DNA of 42,735 nucleotides from contig JAILPA010000098.1 of the NCBI GenBank assembly GCA_024690505.1, positions 1 to 42,735 on the forward strand, read 5' to 3'. Source of the DNA: Prevotella sp. GTDB lineage: Bacteria > Bacteroidota > Bacteroidia > Bacteroidales > Bacteroidaceae. The notes beneath the pieces were generated by a model that saw only the letters and a program-made list of their open reading frames with translations, made no database searches and was not told the DNA's origin. Positions 17,777 through 26,700 of the stretch are shown piece after piece. The position numbers and the translations under genes are program-made. Each line of letters begins with the position of its first letter. Position 1 is the first letter of the stretch.

Positions 17777-20764
17777 CTCTTGTTTCTTCCCGTCCATCAT
17801 TATCTTAAGAGGGGCTGGGAAGCGCACGTGGCGCACGTGCTCAGTCTCGTAGATGGCGGGCATACTGTCGAGTACTTCCTTTTGGAAGACGCCGTCGTTC
17901 TGATAGGTGCTGATGTTGAAATAGCCCACGCCGAACGATGTGAGGTTCTGGAAGAAGTGGGTGCCCTGCGAGGGGTCTACGTGGTAATTCTTCAGTCCCA
18001 GTTCCACAATGACGCGGGCGGCACTGATGTGCGGCCACTTCACGGGAATGCCCAGCCAGGGGTCGCTTGAGCCCCATCGGCCTGGGCCTATGAGGATATA
18101 GTTCCCGCCGCCGGCCTCGCCTTGCTGCTGTACGACTTCGCCGTTCAGGAAACGGCGGTTTATCTGTTCTATTTCTGAAGCGATGGTTGGGTTGGCCGAT
18201 GCGGTGAAGTCGTCGTCGGCCTTGACGTAGACCACGTCGGCCACGTCCTCGTAGATGCCGTGGCCCAGCGAGTTGTGGCTGCGTAACAGGCATTTCTCGT
18301 CGGCAATCTTCGCCAGGTCTTCCTCCAACACTTGCTTTGAGTCGACGATGGGTCGAATCTGTAGCAGGTAGAAGTCGCCGTTGCTGCCCTGCATGTTGCA
18401 TGCAAACTCTATCTCTACGGGTCGTTTCATCCCCTCGGCGCCAAACTTCTGCGACAGCTGTAGCAGCTCGGGCAAGGGGAACACCCCCTGTTGCAGCACA
18501 CCGCAGAAGGAGATGATCTTGCGCCCTCCCTCGTAGATGTCGTCGCGGATGACCTGGTCGACGGGATCGTAGGTCGAGGCGATATACTGCAGCGAACCGT
18601 GGGGCTCGGCCTGTTTCACCCGCAGGCTTTTGATGTTGAATCCGTCGTCAACCTTGAAATCATCGTCCATGTGGCTCATGTCCAGTGCATAGAAGCGGGT
18701 CTGGGTCTCGCGCAGGGCCGTCTCCATCTCGCTGGTTTGCAGCACCTGGTGGGGATGGTAGGGCGATACGCGCAGCGTCTGTCCGCCGTCGACTATGTAT
18801 TTGCCCAAGCCTAACGCCAGTGATGCTATGCCCTCCTCGGCCGTTTCGTCGCCGATGGGGTAGTAGTTCAGTGAGCGCAGCACGCCCGAGAATGTGGGGT
18901 AGTAGAGGTCGCCGTACTGCTGGCCTACCACCTCCTGAAGTATGACCGCCATCTTCTCCTGGTCGATGACGTTCTGCGTGGCCGTCATGTAGGCCTTCGA
19001 GTCGCGGTAGTACACCGATGCGTAGACGCCCTTGATGGCGCAGGCCAACATGCGCAGCATCTGGTATTTATCCTCCAGCCAGGGAATCATGTAGGTAGAG
19101 TAGATGCCGGCAAAGGGCTGGTAGTGGGAATCTTCGAGCAGCGAGCTGGAGCGCACGGCGATGGGGCTCTTGATGGCCTCGAAGAAGGTGAAGAAGTCGG
19201 CTATGAGGTCGTCGGGCAGCTGTGCACGCAGGAAGTGTCGCAGGATATCCTCGTCGGGTGCATCGGAGAGTGCGATGCCCCACAGGTTGTTGTCGTCCAT
19301 GAAGCGGTCGAAGAAGTCGGTGCAGAGGACTACCGTCTTCGGTATCTGCACGGTGGCGCCAGGCAGTTGGTTCAGCTCTGGGTGGCGCTTAATGATGTTG
19401 TCGAGGAAAGCCAGTCCGCGCCCTTTTCCACCCAGTGAGCCCTCGCCGATGCGTGCGAAGTGTGCATAGCGGTCGAACTTCATGCGGTCGAACACCGCCA
19501 CCACGCCGATGTTCTTCATGCGGCGGTACTGCACGATAGCGTCGAAGATGATCTGGCGGTGTGCATCCACGTCTTGCAGCTTGTGCCACGTGACGTGTTT
19601 GAGAAACTGGCTGACGGGGAAGATGGCTCTTGCTGTGAGCCATCGGCTCATGTGGTTGCGGCGGATGTGGCGCATGAGCGAGTCGTGGGGAATCTTGAAG
19701 ATGTTGTCCTGCAGTTCCTTCAGTGTTGACACGCGAGCCACCTCCTGCCGTGTGACGGGGTCGCGGAAGATGAAGTCGCCAAATCCCATGTGTTCCTCGA
19801 GCAGGTGCCGCAGGTCTACATTCATCTTCTTCGAGTTCTTGTCTACGAAGTGGAATCCCTCTGCCTGTGCCTTTTCGCGGTTCACCACCTCCGAGCTCTC
19901 CAGTATCAGTGGCACGTACTCATCGCGTCGACGAATCTCGCGCAGCAGCTTCAGACCAGCCTCGGGGTCTCCCTCCTCGACGTGTGCCAGTCGTCCGGCT
20001 GCCGTGGCTATGGGGAAGCGTGTGTCGCTGATGACGCCGAGCGTGTTCTCATGGTACTTCTCATACAGTCGCATGGCCTCCTCGTAGTTAGTGGCCAGCA
20101 TCACCTTCGGTCGTCCCCTCTTGCGCTGTGCGGCAGCGTGGGGGTTCAGGGCCTCGGTTGAGAAGTTCTTCGACTGCTGCAGGATATAGTTGTAGAGGTT
20201 GGGCAGCACCGATGAGTAGAAGCGTATGTTGTCCTCTACGAGCAGTATCATCTGCACGCCAGCCTCTTCTATGTCGTGGTCGATGTTCATCCTGTCCTCG
20301 ATGAGCTTGATGATGGAGAGGATGAGGTTGGTGTTGCCCAGCCAGCAGAACACGTAGTCGAACACCGACATGTCCTCGTCCTGCATACGTCGTGTGATGC
20401 CGTGGCTGAAGGGTGTCAGCACCACGCAGGGAATGTTGGGGTTCACGGCCTTCACCTCGCGTGCCACGGTGAATGCGTCGTTGTCGGCCGTGCCGGGCAT
20501 ACATATCACCAGGTCGATGTCGGTGTTGCTCAGCACGTGGTTCGCCTCGTCGGTGGTGCTCACCTGAGTGAACGAGGGCGGGTAGCGCATTCCCAGTTCG
20601 GTGTATTCGTCGAATATCTTTTCGTCTACGCGGCCGTCGTCTTCGAGCATGAAGGCGTCGTAGGGGTTGGCCACTATGAGCACGTTGAAGATGCGGCGTG
20701 TCATCAGGTGTGCGAACGACACGTCCTTTAGGTAGATGGCATTGAATTCTTGGGGGACTTCCAT
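17756..20764 (-). CDS. PEP/pyruvate-binding (PPDK N-terminal, ATP-grasp) protein with two receiver-like N-terminal domains
   Basis: Start trimmed from the 1249-aa ORF to MEVPQEFNAIYLK (1002 aa); receiver-like DLVICMPGTADNDAFTVAREVK and ILLVEDNIRFYSS...GVISDTRFP...GLKLLREIRRR; PPDK_N-like GEGSLGGKGRGLAFLDN, AVRSSSLLEDS, EIEFACN..GDFYLLQIRPI. Confidence 0.75.
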   Translation of the reverse strand: MEVPQEFNAIYLKDVSFAHLMTRRIFNVLIVANPYDAFMLEDDGRVDEKIFDEYTELGMRYPPSFTQVSTTDEANHVLSNTDIDLVICMPGTADNDAFTVAREVKAVNPNIPCVVLTPFSHGITRRMQDEDMSVFDYVFCWLGNTNLILSIIKLIEDRMNIDHDIEEAGVQMILLVEDNIRFYSSVLPNLYNYILQQSKNFSTEALNPHAAAQRKRGRPKVMLATNYEEAMRLYEKYHENTLGVISDTRFPIATAAGRLAHVEEGDPEAGLKLLREIRRRDEYVPLILESSEVVNREKAQAEGFHFVDKNSKKMNVDLRHLLEEHMGFGDFIFRDPVTRQEVARVSTLKELQDNIFKIPHDSLMRHIRRNHMSRWLTARAIFPVSQFLKHVTWHKLQDVDAHRQIIFDAIVQYRRMKNIGVVAVFDRMKFDRYAHFARIGEGSLGGKGRGLAFLDNIIKRHPELNQLPGATVQIPKTVVLCTDFFDRFMDDNNLWGIALSDAPDEDILRHFLRAQLPDDLIADFFTFFEAIKSPIAVRSSSLLEDSHYQPFAGIYSTYMIPWLEDKYQMLRMLACAIKGVYASVYYRDSKAYMTATQNVIDQEKMAVILQEVVGQQYGDLYYPTFSGVLRSLNYYPIGDETAEEGIASLALGLGKYIVDGGQTLRVSPYHPHQVLQTSEMETALRETQTRFYALDMSHMDDDFKVDDGFNIKSLRVKQAEPHGSLQYIASTYDPVDQVIRDDIYEGGRKIISFCGVLQQGVFPLPELLQLSQKFGAEGMKRPVEIEFACNMQGSNGDFYLLQIRPIVDSKQVLEEDLAKIADEKCLLRSHNSLGHGIYEDVADVVYVKADDDFTASANPTIASEIEQINRRFLNGEVVQQQGEAGGGNYILIGPGRWGSSDPWLGIPVKWPHISAARVIVELGLKNYHVDPSQGTHFFQNLTSFGVGYFNISTYQNDGVFQKEVLDSMPAIYETEHVRHVRFPAPLKIMMDGKKQEGVVLLT

Positions 20765-20765
20765 T

Positions 20766-20849
20766 GAATGAGGAATGAGGACTGAGAAATGAGAAATGAG
20801 GAATGAGGAATGAGGAATGAGGAATGAGGAATGAGGAATGAGGAATGGG
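20766..20849. repeat. 12 heptamers (GAATGAG; ATTCCTC in the sense of the downstream gene)
   Basis: GAATGAG GAATGAG GACTGAG AAATGAG AAATGAG (GAATGAG)x6 GAATGGG, directly before the start codon at 20764. Confidence 0.95.
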
Positions 20850-20856
20850 TATGGGG

Positions 20857-21576
20857 CTAAGGCAGGAGGCTGAGCAGATGGTCGAATCGGCTGATGGTTG
20901 TGAGGTTGGGATGCTCGAAGGCGTCGTGCTGTTCCAGTTCCCAAGTCACGTGGAAGGGGATGTGTACGGCCTGCCATCCTGCTGCCAGGGCTGGTGCTAC
21001 GTCGCTTCGTAGCGAATTTCCCACCATCAGCAGCTGGTCGGGCGATGCGCCCAGTCGCTCTGTCAGGGCCAGGAACTCGGCCTCGCCTTTGTCGCTGGTG
21101 ATTTCGAGATGACAGAAGAAATGCTGCAGTCCGCTCCGTTCCAACTTGTGCTGCTGATCTAACAACTCGCCCTTGGTGAAGACCACTAAGGGGTATCCAC
21201 GTCGTTGCAGCTCGGCGAGTGTGTCGGCAACGTGGGGTAGGGGAGTCGTTGGGAACTCGAGCAGTGTGTAGCACTTGTTCAGCAGCGCCTGGATGGTTGT
21301 CACGGGCATCTCGCCCTTGCTGACGCGCATGGCCGTCTCGATGATTGACAATGTGAAGGCCTTCACGCCGTAGCCCAGCAGGTGCATGTTCTTCCGCTCG
21401 GTGGCGAAGAGCTGTCGTGCCGACTCCTCGAGCGAATGTGTCCATGGCAGCAGCTCTTCGTAGAGCCGCTGCATCACTACCTCGAAATGTCCCTGACAAT
21501 CCCACAGCGTATCGTCGGCATCGAAGACGACGATACGCTGTTTCCCTTCACTCGTCATGTGATGGCTGGCACTCAT
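20857..21576 (-). CDS. HAD-superfamily hydrolase
   Basis: RIVVFDADDTLWDCQ; VVFTKGE; LLMVGNSLRSDVAPALAAGWQAVHIP. Start may be MTSEGK at 21558. Confidence 0.87.
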   Translation of the reverse strand: MSASHHMTSEGKQRIVVFDADDTLWDCQGHFEVVMQRLYEELLPWTHSLEESARQLFATERKNMHLLGYGVKAFTLSIIETAMRVSKGEMPVTTIQALLNKCYTLLEFPTTPLPHVADTLAELQRRGYPLVVFTKGELLDQQHKLERSGLQHFFCHLEITSDKGEAEFLALTERLGASPDQLLMVGNSLRSDVAPALAAGWQAVHIPFHVTWELEQHDAFEHPNLTTISRFDHLLSLLP

Positions 21577-21585
21577 TGCTGCCGG

Positions 21586-22104
21586 TCAGCGCACTTTGGT
21601 GAAGTCTATGGTCTCGCCGGTCTCGTCACGCAGAGACAGCTTTGTGCTGGTCAGCGTCACGATGCTCAGCTCGCCGCCACTGGGGAAGCCGTCTACGATC
21701 TCGCCCTTCGAGCTCTCCATAGCCTGCTTCATCTGGTCTTCGATCATCTTCTTCAGTTCGGGGCTCTGGCCTATGGCACCGGCAATCTCGGGCGTGAACT
21801 CCATCTTGTCGATGTTCAGCTTGGCCTGGCCGGGGTTCGTCTTCACGTTCAGCTTATTGCCGTTGCGGGTGTAGGTGCAGGGCACCTTTACCGATACCAC
21901 AATCTTTCCCACCTCGGGGTCGTCCATGCTGACCACGCCCTTCATGTTAAGCGTACTCTGGGTGAAGATGAAATAGAAGTCCATCTTCTGACCGTCTTCG
22001 GTCATGGTGGTTTTCCACGTACCGTTCAGGCTCTGTGCCTGCATACCCACTGCTGCCATGAGCATGAGGGCGAAAATAACGATTCTCTTTGTCATAGTCT
22101 TCAT
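21586..22104 (-). CDS. secreted lipocalin-like protein of unknown function
   Basis: Signal peptide MKTMTKRIVIFALMLMAAVGMQAQ then SLNGTWKTTMTEDGQKMDFYFIF; 172 aa. Confidence 0.68.
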   Translation of the reverse strand: MKTMTKRIVIFALMLMAAVGMQAQSLNGTWKTTMTEDGQKMDFYFIFTQSTLNMKGVVSMDDPEVGKIVVSVKVPCTYTRNGNKLNVKTNPGQAKLNIDKMEFTPEIAGAIGQSPELKKMIEDQMKQAMESSKGEIVDGFPSGGELSIVTLTSTKLSLRDETGETIDFTKVR

Positions 22105-22132
22105 TGTAAATTGTCTAATATTGATTGTTCAT

Positions 22133-22543
22133 TCACTTGAGCATGTTGAAGAAAAACAGCACGGCGGCATGTTGCTGCGATACGCCCTGGGCATGGCCTA
22201 TGGTGCGATAGTTGGAGTCCAGCACGGTGCCGTCGCTGCGGATGTGCCCCACGGTGCGGTAGTTAGAGTCCTGCACGGTGCCGTCGCTCTTGATATACCC
22301 CACGGTGCGGTAGTTAGAGTCCTGCACGGTGCCATCGCTCTTGATGTGTCCCACGGTGCGGTAGTTGGAGTCCTGCACGGTGCCGTCGCTCTTGATGTGT
22401 CCGATGGTACGGTAGTTGGAGTCCTGCACGGTGCCATCGCTCTTCACGTGGCCCACGGTGCGGTAGTTGGAGTCCTGCACTGTCTGTGCCTGCGACATGG
22501 TGCAGCACAGAGTCATCATCAACATAAACAGTAGTCTTTTCAT
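22133..22543 (-). CDS. secreted tandem-repeat protein (5-fold beta-flower-like)
   Basis: Signal peptide plus six 17-aa repeats TVQDSNYRTVGHIKSDG, the last diverged, then hydrophobic tail AAVLFFFNMLK. Confidence 0.75.
   Translation of the reverse strand: MKRLLFMLMMTLCCTMSQAQTVQDSNYRTVGHVKSDGTVQDSNYRTIGHIKSDGTVQDSNYRTVGHIKSDGTVQDSNYRTVGYIKSDGTVQDSNYRTVGHIRSDGTVLDSNYRTIGHAQGVSQQHAAVLFFFNMLK
22178..22483 (-). repeat. six 51-bp coding tandem repeats
   Basis: Near-identical 51-bp units such as CACGGTGCCGTCGCTCTTGATGTGTCCCACGGTGCGGTAGTTGGAGTCCTG on the + strand. Confidence 0.92.
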
Positions 22544-22587
22544 ATCTTTATCTCCTTATTGATGAACGTGTGTCTTAGTATTTCGGG

Positions 22588-22596
22588 ACAAAGATA
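22588..22596 (-). promoter_or_regulatory. Bacteroidetes -7 promoter element for the beta-flower-like gene
   Basis: TATCTTTGT on the minus strand. Confidence 0.55.
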
Positions 22597-22762
22597 GCTA
22601 ATTCTTTTGAAATATGCAATAATGGCAGGCTGAATCTTTGTTTTTTTCTGCATTGTTGCCTCTTGTTCCTCACTTTTGCTCTTTAGTCTTGCGGTGCCTC
22701 TCGTTCCGCCGTGTTGAAGCCGATGAAAAGCGCCTGTGTGTAGGGAAAGTGGAGCTGCGAGA

Positions 22763-22848
22763 GTTTCAGACGGTCTGAAACAACTAGTTCGGGGCCGCTG
22801 AACTAAAAGTTCAGGGCCCCTGAACCATTAGTTCAGCGGCCCTGAAAC
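22763..22848. repeat. palindrome cluster built on GTTTCAG/AGTTCAG words
   Basis: GTTTCAGACGGTCTGAAAC (22763-22781), AGTTCGGGGCCGCTGAACT (22786-22804), GTTCAGGGCCCCTGAAC (22809-22825), AGTTCAGCGGCCCTGAAAC (22830-22848). Confidence 0.9.
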
Positions 22849-22882
22849 ACTTTCTTCAAACCGCTTCGCGGATTGAGCGGTG

Positions 22883-23500
22883 TCATTTGCAGCGGAAGTC
22901 GAGCACGGGCCGCCCGTCGAGATAGCCCTGCAGGTGGTCGTTGATGGCCACTGGCCCTACGCCGACGGGTGTGCCAGTGAAGAGGAGGTCGCCCGTCTTC
23001 AGGGTGAAGAAACGCGACAGGTAGCTGATGATCTGGTCGATGCTGAACAGCATGTCGGCAGCACGCCCCTGCTGCACGGTGTTGCCGTTGATGTCGAGCC
23101 GGAACGATAGCTGGCCGAGGGGTGGCAGTTCGCTCTTGTCGACCCACTGTCCGATGGCAGCGGAGCCGTCGAAGCCTTTACAGATAGTCCACGGAAGCCC
23201 CTGCCGTCGTGCTTGCTGTTGCAGGTCGCGTGCCGTGAAGTCGATGCCCACGGTCAGGGCGTCGTAGTAGCGGTGTGCGAAGCGCTCGGGGATGCCTTTG
23301 CCCAGTCGGCAGATGCGTACCACCAGCTCGGCTTCGTAGTCAATGCGTGCCGACCAGTCGGGGATGAAGAATGACTTGCCGTTCTTCAGCAGTGCCGAGT
23401 CGGCTTTGGTGAAGATGACGGGCTCTTCGGGTCGATATGCTTGGCCGTCGAGTTCTTTGGTGTGTTGCAGGTAGTTCATACCTACGGCGAATATTTTCAT
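22883..23500 (-). CDS. fumarylacetoacetate hydrolase family protein
   Basis: MKIFAVGMNYLQHTKEL...PVIFTKADSALLKNG...YEAELVVRI...VGIDFTARDLQ...KGFDGSAAIG...GDLLFTGTPVGVGPV. Confidence 0.9.
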   Translation of the reverse strand: MKIFAVGMNYLQHTKELDGQAYRPEEPVIFTKADSALLKNGKSFFIPDWSARIDYEAELVVRICRLGKGIPERFAHRYYDALTVGIDFTARDLQQQARRQGLPWTICKGFDGSAAIGQWVDKSELPPLGQLSFRLDINGNTVQQGRAADMLFSIDQIISYLSRFFTLKTGDLLFTGTPVGVGPVAINDHLQGYLDGRPVLDFRCK

Positions 23501-23504
23501 GGGG

Positions 23505-23532
23505 AATGAGGAATGAGAATTGAGAAATAAAG
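23505..23532. repeat. four heptamers directly upstream of the FAH-family start codon
   Basis: + strand AATGAGG AATGAGA ATTGAGA AATAAAG; minus strand CTTTATT TCTCAAT TCTCATT CCTCATT CCCC-ATG. Confidence 0.8.
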
Positions 23533-23535
23533 ACA

Positions 23536-23560
23536 GGGGCGTGCATCAGTAGCACGCCCC
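23536..23560 (-). terminator. GC-rich hairpin after the 57-aa ORF, possible terminator
   Basis: GGGGCGTGC-ATCAGTA-GCACGCCCC, perfect 9-bp stem; minus-strand downstream TGTCTTTATTTC. Confidence 0.65.
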
Positions 23561-23575
23561 CGTTCCAGCCCAGTC

Positions 23576-23749
23576 TTAAAAGTTGATATCATCCTCCTCG
23601 TCCCACTCAAAGTTGCGAGCTTTGACGTATTCAGTGTGTGAGGGGGGTAATCCTAACTTGCCGCCATAGTCCTTGATGGTGTTGGCGATCATATCTTCTG
23701 TTTCTGTCTCCAAATTGCGCATGGAGGGAATGATATAGATTTTTTTCAT
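23576..23749 (-). CDS. 57-aa small protein (not in the ORF track)
   Basis: MKKIYIIPSMRNLETETEDMIANTIKDYGGKLGLPPSHTEYVKARNFEWDEEDDINF*; 21 nt after the stop of the giant surface protein gene and followed by a hairpin. Confidence 0.65.
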   Translation of the reverse strand: MKKIYIIPSMRNLETETEDMIANTIKDYGGKLGLPPSHTEYVKARNFEWDEEDDINF

Positions 23750-23770
23750 CTTCTTTGTGTTGTTAATGGA

Positions 23771-26700
23771 TTAGCGTATGACAGTCTTGTTACCGTTCAC
23801 GATGTAGAGGCCTCTCTCCAGCTTGCCGTTGACCTTGCGGCCCTGCAGGTCGTAGACGTCATTGGCGGTGCTTCGTTCGCTGGCTATCGACTCGATTCCG
23901 GTGCCTTCTTCACCGCTGATGACAACGTTGAGACGGGCGGGAGCAGCCTGTACCTTCAGGTATGCACGGAAGGGGTCGATGCTGGCGCCAGCGGCTACAC
24001 GCACGAACTGGCCTGCCTTCACCTCCTCACCTTCGTCCTCGGCTGCAAAACCGTAGATGTCGGGCTGGTCGGTGTCCCAGATAATCTGTTCGTAGGTGCC
24101 GATAAGCTGGCCCGAGGTGATCGACGTCTGGTCGGGAGCCAGGCCCTTCACTGCCACGTTCGTGGCCTCGAAGTTGCTTACGCCCGAGGCGGGAACGAAG
24201 ATGTAGGGCTTGTTGGCCTCGGTGCCGTTGGGCTCGGCCTCGTTGAACACGGCGTTAGCACCGCTGATTTCCTTGAACGTGTGGAAGCTGCCCAGGGCAT
24301 CGGCCTGTTCCTTCGACAGGGCGAAGGGCAGGAAGACGGTGGCCGTCTGATCCTCGGTGAAGGTGCGGTCGAGGGCTGCAACGGCAGCGTTGAAGTCGAG
24401 TGGCGTCTCAAAGTTGTTGGTGCCACCGAGGGCCAGGCTGCTGCACTCGCCGCCAATGACCACATTGTCCTCTCCACCGTCGCTGTTGCCAGCGGGCATG
24501 ATGATGAGGGTGTAGTCGCTGAAGCCATCGAAGGCGCCGGCATCGCGGTTGGCGGTGACATCGGTTACGGCCGTAGCCGACAGGTCAATGTAGCTGACGC
24601 GATCCTTGATGACATTGCTGAACAGGCCTGCACCCAGGTTGGTGATGGGCTTGCCATTGACGGTAGACAGCGAGATGTGGGTCATGTCCTTCAAGTCGTC
24701 CTTGGAGATGCCAAGAGCGCTGAAGTCGATGATGGTAACACGGTTGTCGACCACTGACGAGTTGGAGGTGAGGGCATTGGGCGTCACCACGCTCGACATG
24801 CTGGCATCGACGGAGTAGATCTTCACATGCACCGACGTCACCTTGTCGCGGTGGCTGCCGCGATAGCCGCGGGCTCCAGCGGGCTGCTGGGCGGGGTTGT
24901 AGATGTAGACGTAGGTGGGCTCGGTCACGGCGTAGGGTATCTCTACCTTGCCGCGAGTGGCCTGCGTGATCTCCACAGGCTCCTGGTTGCCAATCTTCAC
25001 GTGCAGAATGTAGTCCTCGTCGGTCTGCAGGTCGATGATGACCTTGCCAGTGCCTTCGGGAATCTTCATGGTCATGCCCTTGAACTTGTCGGCAAACTCG
25101 GTGGAGCCAGGTATGAGGTTCATGGCTGCATCCAGATCATCGCTCGTCACCTCCACATGCAGGTTGATACCGGCATCCTCTTTGCTCGTTCCGCCGTCGA
25201 AACCGTCAGTCTCGGTGTCGGTGGGCAGGGTGTAGAGAATGTCGCCGATGGTGGTGTTTTCAAGATTCACTGGCTTTTCGTCGCCACCTTCCTTGTTGAC
25301 GAAGTCGTCCTGGTTGAAGGTGATAGGATCCACGGGGTCTTCCTTTTCCTCGTCGTAGGTGATGGTCTTCAGCATCACACTGGAGATGATCTTCTTCTCA
25401 ACCAGGCCTAAGTCGTTCATATATTCAGGTGCTTTGAAACCTTGGAAGTCGATGTGTTCCAGATCCAGCGTGCCAGGAGTGTTGGGAGACGTGATGAAGC
25501 TGAGCGCAGCATCCTGCTTCGTCGACGTAATGGCGCTGATGGCATTCTCGCCGCCCAGGTAGACGATGAGCTCGTTGAGACTGCTCACTATGTCCTGGCT
25601 GCTCAATATGGCGCCATTGAGGATGAGCGTCTTGACGCCGTCGAACCTCACAGTGGCATCGGCATCGTTCAGCACATTGTCGCGGTTGGCATCGGTCACG
25701 GGCACGCCGGCCACAGTGATGCCATACTCGGTGGGCTTCACAGTAATCCAGCTGTCGGCCAGCTGCATGGTGCCACCGTAGTCGGGCGTGATGTCGGTGA
25801 ACGCCGTAGCACAGTCGATAAACAGTTTACCGGGCTTGTCGGCATCGGTGGTGAAGGCCACCACAGCATCGTCGGCAGTAGACTTGAAGGCCTGTGCCGT
25901 GGCGCTTGCGGTGCTGGTACCAACGAGGTGCACAGTGAGCAGGGGCATACTGGTCTGGATAGCCGTAGCCATGGCGTTGCTGCCCACGGTGGCGTTGTTC
26001 AGCATCAGCGTCTTGGTGTTGTCGTCGTAGCGCACACTCTTCGTGGCATCGCCAAGGACGTTGTCCTTGTTGAGCGAGGTCACGGTAATGCCGTTCACGG
26101 CCACCTGGTAGATGTCGATGACTGGCGGGAAGGTGTAGGTGGCTGTCAGGTCGTCGCTGCGCAGCTCGTTGCCTTCCACGTTCTTGTCCATGAGATAGGC
26201 AGTGATGGTTGTCGTCTCGTTCACGGTGACGGCATCGCCGTTGTAGTAGCGGGTGAACGAGGGAGCATCGCCAACCTTGATATAAGCCTGGGGATAGTCG
26301 TCCTCACCTTCGGGCAGCAGAGGCAGACCGGTGAGCTTCACCTGGCGCTCGCGGTTGTAGTTGCCACCCTCGGGACTGAACTGCGGCTCGCGCAGCACAT
26401 AGACATCGATGGTGTCGCCAAAGCTGATGAGCTGACCGCGGCGGACACGGGCCGTCACGGTATAGCGACCGACCTGGTTCAAGGTGACAGGCTCGCTATA
26501 GACGGTCTCGTCAATACCTTCCTGTGTGTCGTTGTTGAGAACAGTATAAACAATACGGTCGCCCGCGGCAGCATCGGTCTGAGTGATGGTTAGCACCTTG
26601 TCGGCATAGATGTCGGTGGTGTTGCCAACGACAATGGTGGGCTTCAGCGGGTCGGCATCCTCCACAGTCAGGATGTAGCTGGCCGAAGTAGCCAGATAGT

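Noticed and set aside
20765-21505. N-terminal part of the 1249-aa ORF upstream of MEVPQEFN
   Set aside because: Reads through the heptamer array and an alternative frame of the HAD gene; Arg/Ala/Thr-rich noise.
25442-26593. 383-aa plus-strand ORF and neighbours inside the giant surface gene
   Set aside because: Antisense shadow ORFs, no domain-like sequence.
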